Origin: Sipunculus nudus | Lineage: Eukaryota > Annelida > Sipuncula > Golfingiida > Sipunculidae | Length of the DNA: 64,000 nt | Assembly (NCBI GenBank): GCA_026874595.1 | Contig: CM049314.1 | Span: 1,945,318 to 2,009,317 of the forward strand | Reading direction: 5' to 3' | In this document: in pieces, positions 63,483 through 64,000 of the stretch | How the letters are laid out: each line of letters opens with the position of its first letter | Position numbering within the stretch: the first letter of the stretch is position 1 | The notes under the pieces: generated by a model | Told to the model about the DNA's origin: nothing | Database searches by the model: none | The model's input: only the letters and a program-made list of their open reading frames with translations | Program-made: the position numbers and the translations under genes

Positions 63483-63494
63483 ATTAGCGCTAAT
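63483..63494. promoter_or_regulatory. Palindrome ATTAGCGCTAAT upstream of the lectin start
   Basis: A perfect 12-bp palindrome about 185 bases before the lectin ATG. Its outer ATTA/TAAT halves are the core recognised by many homeodomain proteins, arranged as an inverted pair. Its position suits a promoter element, but no factor can be named from sequence alone. Confidence 0.3.
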
Positions 63495-63884
63495 GCACAG
63501 TACATTGTGTTTTTATGTATGAAAATGCCGAAAAAAACATATCCCTTTAGCGAAAGTCACGAAAAAATTGAGTGATTTCCTGTTTAACTTGTCCCGTGGT
63601 TTTATAGGGGTCTCGAAGACGTGGAGAGCCAGTGAAACTGTGAAAGTATCCCCTTAACTGTATAGTTTATAGTCAATCTTTCAATGGGGGTCAATGGGAT
63701 GGTCTATTTTTGCTTTATGGTATTCTCTCATACTATACCCATCTACATCAAGAAACAAGTGGTTGATGTCTGGGCTTTGTCAGCATGTCTTAGAGTGGTG
63801 TGTTTGCAGTCTTCTTGTCGTCTCTCATTTCATATGCATATGGAAAATTACAGAGGTTCTTGGATACTTGTAAAGTAAAGTTCA

Positions 63885-63886
<2 letters not shown>

Positions 63887-63916
<30 letters not shown>
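63887..63916 (+). repeat. TC-dinucleotide microsatellite, 15 units
   Basis: An uninterrupted TC run about 590 bases upstream of the lectin start codon, on the far side of the flank. Confidence 0.95.
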
Positions 63917-63920
<4 letters not shown>

Positions 63921-64000
63921 TCAGTAAAAAATACTTGGTAATCCCCAAAAATGGCTACGCAAAGACACGTCCATTGCACATGCGCAATCATGGTTGATGT

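Larger units (their letters stand above)
63300..64000. other. Upstream flank of the lectin gene
   Basis: On the minus strand this is the DNA before the lectin ATG. No clear TATA box was found in the first 200 bases. An ETS-like ACTTCCGG lies at about 63,467-63,474, and a 12-bp palindrome ATTAGCGCTAAT at 63,483-63,494. Beyond that is a TC microsatellite and AT-rich sequence. Open frames near 63,684-63,997 run through the microsatellite and are not convincing genes. Confidence 0.5.

Noticed and set aside
63684-63997. Two overlapping plus-strand frames near the right edge
   Set aside because: One reads through the TC microsatellite, giving a Ser-Leu repeat; neither shows a domain or splice signals.

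Overview
The window is eukaryotic, and most likely from a marine invertebrate such as a mollusc, perhaps a bivalve. The support is an intron-bearing gene joining a signal peptide, a PAN/Apple-like domain, a short Ser/Thr/Pro linker and a C-type lectin domain (a combination common in molluscs), AT-rich surroundings, and a very large satellite array. Nothing bacterial (operons, Shine-Dalgarno sites, CRISPR, tRNA or rRNA genes) was seen. The organism call is inference from gene family and genome style.

Positions 1-56,955 are one uninterrupted head-to-tail array of a roughly 52-bp monomer (spacings of 51-53 bp; about 1,100 copies). It runs off the left edge, so its full length is unknown. I saw no gene, inverted monomer or transposon insertion inside it. 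Monomer variants are ordered into higher-order repeats (HORs) at several scales: 722, 1,241, 1,757 and 2,790 bp in the left part; a 1,645-bp tandem near 10-14 kb; a near-perfect 2,816-bp tandem at 16-22 kb; a near-perfect 3,359-bp unit repeated about three times at 22-32 kb; a 2,710-bp unit at 43-48 kb; and a 720-bp tandem at 53-54 kb. Two longer blocks recur at distance: about 4.8 kb at 9.9-14.7 kb and 35.6-40.5 kb, and about 4.7 kb at 30.8-35.5 kb and 48.1-52.9 kb. Monomers become irregular in the last few hundred bases before unique DNA starts at about 56,956.

Positions 56,956-60,041 are AT-rich and hold no gene I can recognise. They contain a 33-bp minisatellite carrying TGACGT cores (58,037-58,155) and a promoter-like cluster at about 59,368-59,463.

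Positions 60,042-63,299 on the minus strand hold the one well-supported gene: a five-exon secreted lectin of about 272 residues, reconstructed from reading frames, splice-site dinucleotides and matching intron phases. Its introns carry AT-dinucleotide tracts and small inverted repeats. The final 0.7 kb is its upstream flank, with a 12-bp palindrome and a TC microsatellite. The lectin and the array are neighbours; nothing in the sequence shows a functional link between them.
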